Below, one piece after another: positions 8,606 to 17,262 of a stretch of 64,000 nucleotides of DNA. The notes under the pieces were generated by a model, which saw nothing but the letters and a program-made list of their open reading frames with translations, did not search any database and was not told the DNA's origin. Numbering within the stretch: the first letter of the stretch is position 1; each line of letters opens with the position of its first letter. A program made the position numbers and the translations under genes. Where the stretch lies: positions 603,501 to 667,500 of the forward strand of contig NC_017956.1 of NCBI RefSeq assembly GCF_000264455.2. The letters run 5' to 3'. The stretch comes from Tistrella mobilis KA081020-065. Lineage in GTDB: Bacteria; Pseudomonadota; Alphaproteobacteria; Tistrellales; Tistrellaceae.

Positions 8606-10216
8606 ATGCGCCGCCAGACTTTGACCGACCATATCCGCGACAACGCCGACGCCTTCCAGAACATCAGCGACGCCATCCGCGCCCATGCCGCCGAACGGCC
8701 CGGCGCACCGGCCGTCGAGGACGAGACCACCGCCCTCGACTGGCAGGGCTTCGATGCCCGGATCGATGCCATCACCGCCGCCCTTCAGCAGGACGGGATC
8801 GGTCGCGGCGACAAGGTCGCGATGCTGGCCCGCAATGCGGTCGACGTGCTGGCGCTCTATATGGCGACCTTGCGGGCCGGCGCCTGCGCGGTGCCGCTCT
8901 CGACGCTGGCGAGTGCCGAACAGCTGGCGGCGATGGTACAGGATTCCGGCGCCCGCCTGCTGGCGGTGGATGCCTATTCGCTGCCGCTGATCGAACCGGC
9001 GCTGGACCGGCTGGGCGATGTCCGGCGGATCGGCTTCGACATGGCGCCCGGCGGCGAGTGGCCCGGTGGTAACTGGACCGGCTTTGCCGACTGGCTGGCC
9101 TCTGCCCCCGCTACGCCTGCCCCAGTGGTGATCGAGGCGCTCGACCTCTTCAACATCATCTACAGCTCGGGCACCACCGGCGTGCCCAAGGGCATCGTCC
9201 ACAGCCATCAGATGCGCGGTGCGCAGACCCGGCGCATCCAGACCATGGGCTTCGGCCCCGACACCGTGTCGATCGTCTCGACCCCGATCTATTCCAACAC
9301 CACGCTGGCCGCCCTGCTGCCGACGGTGCTGTTCGGCGGGCTTGCGGTGCTGATGGCCAAGTTCGATGCCGGCCGCTTCCTGGAACTGGCCGAGGCGAAG
9401 CGGGCGACCCATGCCATGCTGGTGCCGGTGCAGTATACCCGCATCCTCGACCATGCGGATTTCGACCGCCGCGACCTGTCGTCCTTCCAGATGAAGCTGT
9501 CGACCAGTGCGCCGCTCAGGGCCGAGGTGAAGCGCGAGATCGCCCGGCGCTGGCCCGGCGGCATGATCGAGATCTACGGCCTGACCGAGGGCGGCATCTC
9601 GTGCCTGCTCGACGTCATCGCCTATCCCGACAAGCTCGATACCGTGGGTCGCCCGTCGGCCGGCGCCGAGATCCTGGTGATCGACGAAGAGGGGCGGCAA
9701 CTGCCCCCGGGGCAGATCGGTGAACTGGTCGGCCGTGGTCCCGCGATGATGAGCGGCTACCACAACCTGGACGAGAAGACCGAGGAAATGCTCTGGCATG
9801 ATGCCGAAGGCCGGGTCTTCTTCCGCTCGGGCGATATGGGTGCGATCGACGAGGACGGCTTCGTCCGCCTGCTCGACCGGCGCAAGGACATGATCATCTC
9901 GGGCGGCTTCAACATCTATGCGGTCGATCTGGAGGCGGTGCTCTTCGCCCATCCGGCCGTGGCCGATGCCGCGGTGATCGGCGTGCCCAGCCGGGAGTGG
10001 GGTGAAACCCCGCTGGGGCTGGTGGTTCTGAAGCCGGGCCGGCAGGCGACGGCCGAGGAGATCCGCGCCTGGGCCAATGAGCGGCTGGGCAAGGCGCAGC
10101 GGCTGTCGGCGGTGGAACTGCGCGACGAGCTGCCGCGCAGCCCCATCGGCAAGGTGTTGAAGCGCGAACTGCGCGAGCCCTATAAACAGGCCTTCGAGGC
10201 CCGCGCCGCCGTCTGA
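8606..10216 (+). CDS. AMP-dependent acyl-CoA synthetase/ligase
   Basis: 536-residue class I adenylate-forming enzyme. Core motifs: IIYSSGTTGVPKGIVHSH (ATP loop) near residue 180-197, IYGLTEGG near 325, FFRSGDMGAIDEDGFV near 405, RRKDMIISGGFNIYAVDLE near 420-440 and a C-terminal PRSPIGKVLKREL with the catalytic Lys. It activates a carboxylate to acyl-AMP and then acyl-CoA. The start is the ATG at 8606, with GGAGGA 15 bases upstream. An 110-bp gap separates it from the preceding genes and contains a short palindrome CCGCAATGCGG (8498-8508), so it may have its own promoter. Together with the thioesterase and alcohol dehydrogenase it fits degradation of a carboxylic acid; the actual substrate is unknown. 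Confidence 0.92.
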   Translation: MRRQTLTDHIRDNADAFQNISDAIRAHAAERPGAPAVEDETTALDWQGFDARIDAITAALQQDGIGRGDKVAMLARNAVDVLALYMATLRAGACAVPLSTLASAEQLAAMVQDSGARLLAVDAYSLPLIEPALDRLGDVRRIGFDMAPGGEWPGGNWTGFADWLASAPATPAPVVIEALDLFNIIYSSGTTGVPKGIVHSHQMRGAQTRRIQTMGFGPDTVSIVSTPIYSNTTLAALLPTVLFGGLAVLMAKFDAGRFLELAEAKRATHAMLVPVQYTRILDHADFDRRDLSSFQMKLSTSAPLRAEVKREIARRWPGGMIEIYGLTEGGISCLLDVIAYPDKLDTVGRPSAGAEILVIDEEGRQLPPGQIGELVGRGPAMMSGYHNLDEKTEEMLWHDAEGRVFFRSGDMGAIDEDGFVRLLDRRKDMIISGGFNIYAVDLEAVLFAHPAVADAAVIGVPSREWGETPLGLVVLKPGRQATAEEIRAWANERLGKAQRLSAVELRDELPRSPIGKVLKRELREPYKQAFEARAAV

Positions 10217-10360
10217 TAGACTGATCCCGCCCCCGCAGAAGCAGAATACGCCACGCCCTCTATGGTCGTTCCGGCTACGACGGCGCCCGACCTCGTGTCG
10301 ACCCCGACGTCGCCCGGGCCGCCGGGTGATGTGGTACCGCCGCTCGGATGGAGAGGGTGC

Positions 10361-12043
10361 ATGCGGAGGGTGTTGACGGTCAGGGGCACGCTGTTTGCCG
10401 TGCTTGGCCTTCTGGGTATGGTCGCGGTCCTGGTGTCGATGAACGGGCAGCGTGCCCTGGTTCGGGCGGATGCCGCGCTGGAACGGGTCTATGTCGACCG
10501 GGTGGTGCCGCTGCAGGCGCTGAAGGCGATTTCGGATGCCTATGCGGTGTCCATCGTCGATGCGGCGCACAAGCTTCGGAACGGCAATGCCGATCGTGCG
10601 ACGACCGCGGCATCGATCGATGCCGCGCGCGCGCAGATCGCCGGCCGCTGGGCGGAATACCGCGCGGGCGTCTCCGGCGGAGAGGAGGCGGAGCTGGCCG
10701 GTGCGGCCGACCGGCTGATGCGCACCGCCGATGTCGAAGTCGGCCGTCTGGCGGCGATCGTGGCGGCGGGCGACACCGCCGGTCTCGATCGTTTCGTACG
10801 CGACACCCTGTATGCGGCGATCGATCCGGTGACGGCCTCGATCGATCGTCTGATCGGCGTTCAGGTCAGGTCGGCAGACACCGTCTACCGCCAGGCGCAT
10901 GATGCACAGGCGGGGGCCCGATTGTCGTCGATGGTCCTGATCGGCCTGGCGCTGGCCTCGACGCTTGCCGGCATGCTGTTGGTGGCCTATCGGGTGATCC
11001 GCCCCTTCAACCGGCTGACCGCCACGGTCGCCGCCATTGCCGGTGGCGCTCTGGACGCCGAGGTTCCGGCCACGGCCCGGCATGATGAAATCGGCGCCTT
11101 GGCCCGGGCGGTCCTGGTGCTGCGCGACGGCAGTGCCGAGGCGGCCCGGCTGCGTGGCGAGCAGGAAAGCCGCCGCCGTCAGGCGGAGCAGGAACGGCGG
11201 GCCGAGCTGGCTGAGCTGGCCGCACGATTCGAAGCGAGCATCGGCGGGGCGATGGAGGTCGTGGCCGGCGCGACCTCGCGCATGACGGTGGTTGCAGGCA
11301 ATGTCGCCGAAGCGGCCCGCCGCACGGATGCCCAGGCTGAAGCCGCGTCGGCGGGCGCCGGACGGGCGGCCAGCCATGTGGAAACGGCTGCCGCGGCGGC
11401 CGAGGAGCTTTCGGCGTCGATCCGCGAGGTTGCAGGGCAGGTCGGGCGGGCTGCGGTGACGGCCGCCCAGGCGGTTAGCGAAGCCGATGCTACCGAGGCG
11501 CGTGTCCGCGCCCTGGTCGAGGCGTCGGCGCGCATCGACGACGTGGTCGTCCTGATTTCAGACATCGCGGCCCGGACCAATCTGCTTGCCCTCAATGCGA
11601 CGATCGAGGCGGCGCGGGCCGGCGAGGCGGGCAAGGGGTTCGCGGTGGTGGCCGGCGAGGTCAAGTCGCTCGCCAATCAGACCGCGAAGGCGACCGGCGA
11701 GATCGGCGGGCAGATCGGCGCCATACAGTCGGCCGCGAGGGAGATGGTCGAGGCGATGCATCGCATCGGCCGCGTCATCCGCGACATTCAGGGCATGTCG
11801 GCGGCCGTGGCTGCGGCGGCCGAAGAGCAGGCGACAGCCACGGCGGACATCACTCGCACGGTGGTCGAGGCCGCCCGTGCGGCAGGCGACGCCTCGACCA
11901 ATGCGCACGGTGTGGGACGTGAGGCCGCCGAAACCGGCACCAGCGCCGCAGCCCTGCTCGACGGTGCGCGCGAGGTGAACGGACAGACCGGTCGGCTGCG
12001 GGACGAAATGGCCGGGTTTCTGCGGCAGATCCGGGCCGCGTGA
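10361..12043 (+). CDS. Methyl-accepting chemotaxis protein, membrane-bound
   Basis: 560 residues. TM1 at about 8-27, a periplasmic four-helix (4HB_MCP-like) sensor at about 30-188, TM2 at about 190-210, a HAMP domain ([19 protein letters not shown] and following), then the coiled-coil signalling domain. The conserved hairpin tip is visible as [20 protein letters not shown] and [20 protein letters not shown]. It relays ligand binding to CheA/CheW. There is no C-terminal CheR-binding pentapeptide. The start at 10361 has GGAGAG upstream; an earlier Met at 10262 would add an unlikely proline-rich tail. It stands alone after the acyl-CoA ligase, convergent with the next gene and touching it with no gap. 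Confidence 0.95.
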   Translation: MRRVLTVRGTLFAVLGLLGMVAVLVSMNGQRALVRADAALERVYVDRVVPLQALKAISDAYAVSIVDAAHKLRNGNADRATTAASIDAARAQIAGRWAEYRAGVSGGEEAELAGAADRLMRTADVEVGRLAAIVAAGDTAGLDRFVRDTLYAAIDPVTASIDRLIGVQVRSADTVYRQAHDAQAGARLSSMVLIGLALASTLAGMLLVAYRVIRPFNRLTATVAAIAGGALDAEVPATARHDEIGALARAVLVLRDGSAEAARLRGEQESRRRQAEQERRAELAELAARFEASIGGAMEVVAGATSRMTVVAGNVAEAARRTDAQAEAASAGAGRAASHVETAAAAAEELSASIREVAGQVGRAAVTAAQAVSEADATEARVRALVEASARIDDVVVLISDIAARTNLLALNATIEAARAGEAGKGFAVVAGEVKSLANQTAKATGEIGGQIGAIQSAAREMVEAMHRIGRVIRDIQGMSAAVAAAAEEQATATADITRTVVEAARAAGDASTNAHGVGREAAETGTSAAALLDGAREVNGQTGRLRDEMAGFLRQIRAA

Positions 12044-12901
12044 TCAGGCCGTCTCGATCCGGCCTTCCATGGCGTCCATCAGGATCTCCACCGCTTCCCG
12101 CGCCGACTGGCCCTCGCGCAGGCCCAGCGCATGGGCGCGGCGGTTGACCCGGCTGACGAGGCCGTCTTCGTAGGTAGAGGCGGCTTCGCCGATCCGGGCT
12201 GTGTTGCAACTGACCACGAAGCCGGCAATGGCGCGGGCATCGAGCGCGGGCAGGCGGGTGGTGCCGGCCTCGTCGATGCCGATGCCGGCATCGTTGTAGC
12301 CGGCCGCGAAGGCGTCGGTCTTGAGCGCATTCCAGGTGTCGCCGCCGATCAGCCCGCCATGGCTGCCGGTGATGACCACCTGGCCGGCGTCTTCGGCCTT
12401 CACCAGGGCGGCGCTGTCGATCAGCACGATCCGCGGCCCCAGCGGCCCGCGCGGTGTCAGTTCCCGGCGCGCCTCGGCATAGGGGGCCGGCCGGTCGAAA
12501 GGCGGGGTGGCGGTTGCCAGGCGTTCGGCCGCCTCGGCGCAGCTCTGGCCGGGCTCGACCCCGGCTGCGATCGCGGCGACATTGGCATGAGAGATGCGAC
12601 CGCGCGCCATCATGTCGCGGCCGTCGCCGATCCGGGCGCTGTCGTGGGAAACGGTGGCGGCGGCAAGGCCGATCTTCTGGGCCAGATCCAGCCCCCCGAT
12701 CCCGGCGCGATCCAGGCCGAGCCCGGCATCGTTCAGGATCACCCCCCTGACCTTCGACACCGCCGCCAGATAGGCGGCATAGACGCCGCCATGGCTGGCG
12801 GCCACCAGCACCGCCCCTTCCGCCTCGGGGCCCAGACGGGTGACGCTGTCGGCCACGATCGGCCTGGTGGCGGCAGAAGGCGGTGTGATCGTGTCGGCCA
12901 T
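12044..12901 (-). CDS. Unknown protein with an internal duplication
   Basis: 285 residues; I cannot assign a function. The protein is a tandem of two related units. Unit 1 (about 31-124) has AASHGGVY, VILNDAGLGLDRAGIGGL, VSHDSARIGDG, SHANVAAIAAGVEPGQS; unit 2 (about 175-270) has TGSHGGLIGG, GYNDAGIGIDEAGTTRL, VSCNTARIGEA, SRVNRRAHALGLREGQS. Shared residues include SHGG, NDAG-G-D-AG, ARIG and G--GQS-EA. A pseudo-twofold fold with a site built from both SHGG loops is likely. No signal peptide or membrane segment. ATG at 12901 has GGAGAG upstream. It is divergent from the dehydrogenase/TRAP genes across a 415-bp region, so it may share their regulator. Confidence 0.8.
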   Translation of the reverse strand: MADTITPPSAATRPIVADSVTRLGPEAEGAVLVAASHGGVYAAYLAAVSKVRGVILNDAGLGLDRAGIGGLDLAQKIGLAAATVSHDSARIGDGRDMMARGRISHANVAAIAAGVEPGQSCAEAAERLATATPPFDRPAPYAEARRELTPRGPLGPRIVLIDSAALVKAEDAGQVVITGSHGGLIGGDTWNALKTDAFAAGYNDAGIGIDEAGTTRLPALDARAIAGFVVSCNTARIGEAASTYEDGLVSRVNRRAHALGLREGQSAREAVEILMDAMEGRIETA

Positions 12902-13155
12902 GCACGTCTCTCCCTGTCGTCCGGCCGGTGTCGCGGCGCGCCCGGCTTCGTGATCTTCACTTCGGGCATCATGCCCGGCAGCCACGCATCCGTCGAGGTC
13001 GGGGCGCCATGATACGGACCCGCTGCACCGGCTGGCCGACGACAGTGGCATGAAGAATGATCCATTATGTGGAACTTCTGTTGTGGCCCCTTGTGATGCC
13101 AAAGCAATCAGTCCCTGGCCGAACTTGGTCACTCCCGTAAGAAACAGCATAACAA

Positions 13156-13206
13156 GGTCCAAATATTGGACCTGAGTTTGACAGGCCTCGACTGCCGCCG
13201 TTATCG
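13156..13206 (+). promoter_or_regulatory. Sigma-70 promoter with an adjoining palindromic operator
   Basis: TTGACA at 13178-13183 and TTATCG at 13201-13206 are separated by exactly 17 bp, facing the E1-alpha gene 110 bp downstream. Five bases upstream of the -35 box is a perfect palindrome, arms GGTCCAA and TTGGACC around ATA (13156-13172). This half-site resembles the TTGGNCC-type boxes bound by GntR/FadR-family catabolic regulators, but the identity is inference. The rest of the 415-bp gap (12902-13316) shows no further motif I can defend. Confidence 0.65.
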
Positions 13207-13316
13207 TCGTTCCGTCGGCGTGGCACCATGGTGCCGCGATCCAAGAACGCGAGCCCGGGCCATCCGAGGCCGGGCAAGACGCAACCGACACCGGGACAGG
13301 GAGGAAAGGTCGGCTC

Positions 13317-14348
13317 ATGACCGGCGGGCAGGACGGCGCCCCAGCGGCGACCGCGAGCAATCACGACATTCCGCGCCTTACGGCGCTCCACGGGCTGATG
13401 GCCCGCATCCGTGCCTTCGAGCGCGCGGCCGAGACCGGGCAGAATCGCGGCCTGGTGCTGGGGGCGGTGCATCTGTCGATCGGGCAGGAGGCGGTGGCCG
13501 CGGGCGTCTGCGCGCAGCTGCGCCGCGACGACCTGCTGCTGTCCACCCATCGCGGCCATGGCCATACCCTGGCCAAGGGTGCCGATGCCCGCGCCATGAT
13601 GCTGGAGCTGCTGGGCAAGGCCGGCGGCACCTCCGATGGCCGCGGCGGATCGATGCACATCGCCGATTTCTCGGTCGGCATGTTGGGGGCGAACGGTGTC
13701 GTCTCCGCCAATATCCCGATCGCGGTGGGGGCTGCCCAGGCGATCCGGCTGAAGGGCGGCGACCAGGTCGTGGTCTGCCTGTTCGGTGACGGCGCGATCA
13801 ATCGCGGCCCGTTCATGGAAGGCCTGAACTGGGCCAAGGTTTTCAACCTGCCGGTGCTGTTCGTGTGCGAGGACAATGGCTGGTCGGCCACCACCCGCAC
13901 CTCGACCCTGACGGCCGGCGAAGGTGCCGCGGCCCGCGCCCGCTCCATGGACGTGACCGCGATCGAGATCGACGGCAACGATCTGGTGGCGGTGGACGAG
14001 GCGACCCGCGATGCCGTCGCCCGGCTGCGGGCCGGCGAGGGCCCGATCCTGATCCATGCCCGCACCTACCGGCTGCTGGGCCATACCGCCTCGGATCCGG
14101 CGGGTTATCGCCCGGCGGGCGAGGCCGAAGGCCGCTGGTCCGGCGACCCGATGCGCCGTAACCGCGCCCTGCTGGAAGCCGCAGGCGTGCCCGCGGCCGA
14201 ACTCGACGCGCTGGAACAGGCGGCGACCGACGAGATGACCGCAGCGCTGGATGCGGCCGAGGCGGCCCCCTGGGCGCCCGCGGCGCTGGCGCTCGAGGAT
14301 GTGCAGGATGCCGGTGCGCCGGCGCGCTTCTGGACCCGGGAAGGCTGA
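13317..14348 (+). CDS. Thiamine-dependent 2-oxoacid/acetoin dehydrogenase E1 component, alpha subunit
   Basis: 343 residues, the AcoA/PdhA type. The TPP-binding motif is seen as VVCLFGDGAINRGPFMEGLNWA (about residues 155-176) ending in LPVLFVCEDNGWS, and the phosphorylation-loop region as RTYRLLGHTASDPAGYR. It decarboxylates a 2-oxoacid or cleaves an acyloin on TPP and passes the aldehyde/acyl unit to a lipoyl E2. No E2 or E3 gene is in the window, so the partner must be elsewhere. GGGAGG lies 15 bases before the ATG. It is first in a set with the beta subunit, a TRAP transporter and a second TPP enzyme, which points to uptake and cleavage of one small oxo- or hydroxy-acid or acyloin. Confidence 0.9.
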   Translation: MTGGQDGAPAATASNHDIPRLTALHGLMARIRAFERAAETGQNRGLVLGAVHLSIGQEAVAAGVCAQLRRDDLLLSTHRGHGHTLAKGADARAMMLELLGKAGGTSDGRGGSMHIADFSVGMLGANGVVSANIPIAVGAAQAIRLKGGDQVVVCLFGDGAINRGPFMEGLNWAKVFNLPVLFVCEDNGWSATTRTSTLTAGEGAAARARSMDVTAIEIDGNDLVAVDEATRDAVARLRAGEGPILIHARTYRLLGHTASDPAGYRPAGEAEGRWSGDPMRRNRALLEAAGVPAAELDALEQAATDEMTAALDAAEAAPWAPAALALEDVQDAGAPARFWTREG

Positions 14349-14353
14349 GACCC

Positions 14354-15328
14354 ATGGCCGACATCACCTATCTCGAAGCCGGCCGGCTGGCGCTTGCCGA
14401 GGAAATGGACCGCGACCCGCTGGTCTGGGCGCTGGGCGAGGATCTGGGCCGCGGCGGCGTGTTCAAGCAGTATGACGGCCTCCAGGCCCGTTTCGGCGCG
14501 AACCGCATCGTCGACACCCCGATTTCGGAATCGACCATCATGGGCGCTGCCGTCGGCGCTGCGATGAGCGGCACCCGGCCGGTGGTCGAGATGCGCTTTT
14601 CCGATTTCGCGCTCTGCGCCGTCGACGAGCTGGTCAATCAGGCGGCCAAGGCCCGCTACATGTTCGGCGGCCAGACCCGCGTGCCGCTGGTGGTGCGCGA
14701 ACCGATCGGGATGTGGCGGTCATCCGCTGCCCAGCATTCGCAGTCGCTGGAAGCCTGGTACGCCCATATCCCCGGCCTGGTGGTCACCGTGCCGGCGACG
14801 CCGGCCGACAACTATGCCCTGCTCAAGGCGGCGATCCGCTCCGACGACCCGGTCGTGCATATGGAGCACAAGAACCTCTGGGCGCTGAGCGGCCCCGCGG
14901 CGGACAGCGATGCGCCGGCCGAATTCGGCCGGGGGATCGCGCGCCGGGCCGGCGCCGACATCACCCTGGTGACCTGGTCGGCGACGGTCTGGACGGCGCT
15001 CGATGCCGCTGCTGCGCTGGGGGTCGAGGGGATCAATGTCGAGGTGATCGACCTGCGTACTCTCTGGCCCTGGGACCGGGAACTGGTGCTGGAAAGCGTG
15101 TCCCGCACCCGCCGCGCCCTGGTGGTGCACGAGGCGGTCCAGGCCGGCGGTTTCGGTGCCGAGATTGCCGCGACCATTGCCGAGGAGCTGCATCACCGTC
15201 TGGAGGGGCCGGTCCGGCGCCTGGGTGCGCCGCGCGCACCGGTGCCCTATGCCCCGCCGATGGAATCCGAACTCAAGATCACCGCCGGCGACGTCTGCAA
15301 GGCGGTCAAGGTGGCCCTGGGGCGCTGA
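14354..15328 (+). CDS. 2-oxoacid/acetoin dehydrogenase E1 component, beta subunit
   Basis: 324 residues, AcoB/PdhB type, forming the alpha2-beta2 E1 tetramer with the preceding gene, from which it is separated by 5 bases. Pyrimidine-domain motifs are visible: ALGEDLGRGGVFKQYDGL, then RIVDTPISESTIMGAAVGAA, then VEMRFSDFALCAVDELVNQ and the C-terminal transketolase domain GADITLVTWSATVWTALDAA. The catalytic Glu of the SESTIMG segment is present. A small terminator-like stem follows in the gap before the TRAP binding-protein gene. Confidence 0.92.
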   Translation: MADITYLEAGRLALAEEMDRDPLVWALGEDLGRGGVFKQYDGLQARFGANRIVDTPISESTIMGAAVGAAMSGTRPVVEMRFSDFALCAVDELVNQAAKARYMFGGQTRVPLVVREPIGMWRSSAAQHSQSLEAWYAHIPGLVVTVPATPADNYALLKAAIRSDDPVVHMEHKNLWALSGPAADSDAPAEFGRGIARRAGADITLVTWSATVWTALDAAAALGVEGINVEVIDLRTLWPWDRELVLESVSRTRRALVVHEAVQAGGFGAEIAATIAEELHHRLEGPVRRLGAPRAPVPYAPPMESELKITAGDVCKAVKVALGR

Positions 15329-15431
15329 ACCCGGGCTGGGATCGACGAGGACCAACGATCGGAAAACGCGACGCGCGTCATACGTTGCGGCTTTCCCAAA
15401 GGCGCAAAGAACGCCGAGAATGGAGACCGTG

Positions 15432-15458
15432 ACGGGTGTGGTCGGGAGCTGCACCCGT
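15432..15458 (+). other. Short stem-loop before the TRAP binding-protein gene
   Basis: ACGGGTG (15432-15438) pairs with CACCCGT (15452-15458) over 13 bases. It lies 33 bases before the dctP-like start. Such a stem between an enzyme gene and a binding-protein gene often acts as a processing or stability barrier that lifts binding-protein expression; that role is inference. Confidence 0.35.
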
Positions 15459-15490
15459 TGCCGAAGAAACCCAAGGGAGGAAACGAAACG

Positions 15491-16531
15491 ATGATGATGC
15501 GTGTCTTCAAGGCGGCTGCCGGTGCGGTCGCGACCGCGGCGCTGCTGGCCACGGCCCTGAGCGGCGCCCAGGCGGCCGACTACAAGGAAGAATACAAGGT
15601 CTCGACCGTGGTGCCGGCGCCGTTCCCGTGGGGCCTTGCTGCCGAGAAGTGGGTCGAGCTGGTCCGCGAGCGCTCCGACGGTCGGATCAACATGAAGGTC
15701 TATCCGGGCGCACAGCTGGTCTCTGGCGACCAGACCAAGGAATTCTCGGCGATGCGCCAGGGCATCATCGACATGGCCGTCGGCTCGACCATCAACTGGT
15801 CGCCGCAGGTCAAGGAACTGAACATCTTCTCGATGCCGTTCCTGATGCCGGACCATGCCGCGATCGATGCCCTGACCCAGGGCCCTGTCGGCAAGGAATT
15901 GTTCGACATCATCGAGAAGCGCGGCGTGGTGCCGCTCGGCTGGGCCGAGAACGGTTTCCGCGAACTCACCAACTCGAAGCGCGACATCAAGACCCCGGCG
16001 GATCTGAACGGCCTGAAGATCCGCGTGGTCGGCTCGCCGCTCTATCTTGATACCTTCACGGCGCTTGGCGCCAACCCGACCCAGATGAGCTGGGCGGATG
16101 CCCAGCCGGCACTGGCGACCGGTGCGGTCGACGGCCAGGAGAACCCGCTCAGCATCTTCACCGTCGCCAAGCTGCAGAATGTCGGCCAGAAGCACGTCAC
16201 CCTCTGGGGCTATGTCGCCGACCCGCTGATCTTCGGCGTCAGCAAGCGGGTCTGGGACACCTTCACCCCTGAGGATCAGGATCTGCTGCGCAAGGCCGCC
16301 CAGGATGCCGGCACCTATGGCATCGAGGTCGCGCGCAAGGGCATCACCGAGAAGGACGACTCGACCTTGAAGGAGATCGAGGGTCTGGGTGTGACCATCA
16401 CCCGGCTGTCGGATGCCGAACGTCAGGCCTTCGTCGATGCCACCCGCGGCGTCTACGAGAAGTGGGCGAAGGAGATCGGTCCGGACCTCGTGAAGACGGC
16501 GGAAGAGTCGGTCGCCAACCGCAAGAAGTGA
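15491..16531 (+). CDS. TRAP transporter solute-binding protein, DctP family
   Basis: 346 residues. A cleavable signal peptide is clear: Met-Arg start, hydrophobic AAAGAVATAALLATALSG, cleavage probably after AQA at residue 28. The mature part has the DctP family pattern (WGLAAEKWVELVRERSDGRI, then YPGAQLVSGDQTKEFSAMRQG, then ELTNSKRDIKTPADLNGLK, a WADAQPALATGAVDGQENP segment with the conserved Gln/Glu/Asn). It captures a carboxylate in the periplasm for the QM permease encoded next. A strong GGGAGG site precedes the ATG at 15491. The linked E1 genes suggest the cargo is a 2-oxo- or hydroxy-acid. Confidence 0.93.
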   Translation: MMMRVFKAAAGAVATAALLATALSGAQAADYKEEYKVSTVVPAPFPWGLAAEKWVELVRERSDGRINMKVYPGAQLVSGDQTKEFSAMRQGIIDMAVGSTINWSPQVKELNIFSMPFLMPDHAAIDALTQGPVGKELFDIIEKRGVVPLGWAENGFRELTNSKRDIKTPADLNGLKIRVVGSPLYLDTFTALGANPTQMSWADAQPALATGAVDGQENPLSIFTVAKLQNVGQKHVTLWGYVADPLIFGVSKRVWDTFTPEDQDLLRKAAQDAGTYGIEVARKGITEKDDSTLKEIEGLGVTITRLSDAERQAFVDATRGVYEKWAKEIGPDLVKTAEESVANRKK

Positions 16532-16649
16532 GCCTCTGCCGGGGCGACCTCGGTGTTGCCCCGGCCTCCGGCCTCACCCGGCGGTTCTCTGCCGAAGCGG
16601 GCGTCCTGGACGCCCGCCCCTCACAGCCTTCAACCGGGGAACGACTGCC

Positions 16650-17262
16650 GTGGCCTCCAGCCCCGAGCATGACGACGTACCGGAAGCGGTCCGCGAGGTC
16701 GACCGTCCGGTCGTCAGCGGTCGTATCGAGGAATTCATTGCCGCCCTCGCGATGGCCGGAATCTGTGTGATCAGTTTCGGCAATGTGGTGGTGCGCTACG
16801 TCACCAACGCCTCTTTTGCAGCCACCGAGGAACTCTCGATCTTCCTGCTGGTGGTGATGACCATGGTCGGCGCCTCGCTGGCCTTCATCCGCGGCGGGCA
16901 TATCCGGATCACCGCCATCGTCGACCGCCTGCCCCGCCGGCCGCGCATGGGCCTGATCATGCTCACCCATCTGCTGACCGTGATCATGTTCGCCCTGGTC
17001 GCCTGGTATGGCTGGCTGCTGACGCTGGATGAGATGGAATACGGCGAAACCTCGCCGGCCCTCGGCCTATCCGAGCTGGATCTACACCATCTGGCTGCCG
17101 CTGGTTTCGATCGCGATCATCCTGCGTGTCGTCGGCCGTGCCCACCGGGAATGGCGGGCCTTCCGTACCCACGAGACGGCCGTCGACATCGCCACCGGCG
17201 ATGATGTGCTGCCGGGGGACGCCGCCGATCTTCCCGGGCCGAAGCGGGGGACGAGCTTCTGA
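16650..17262 (+). pseudogene. TRAP transporter small permease (DctQ family), frameshifted
   Basis: About 204 residues if read through one frameshift. Four membrane helices are expected; three are clear before the break (IAALAMAGICVISFGNVVVRY, LSIFLLVVMTMVGASLAFI, GLIMLTHLLTVIMFALVAWYG), with the fourth after it (WIYTIWLPLVSIAIILRVVG). The frame changes near 17066-17072: removing one C from GGCCTATCC gives the continuous ETSPALGYPSWIYTIWLP expected for the family. Its stop overlaps the start of the large permease (TGATG). Either a sequencing indel or a real inactivating mutation. If real, the transporter is dead. Confidence 0.82.
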
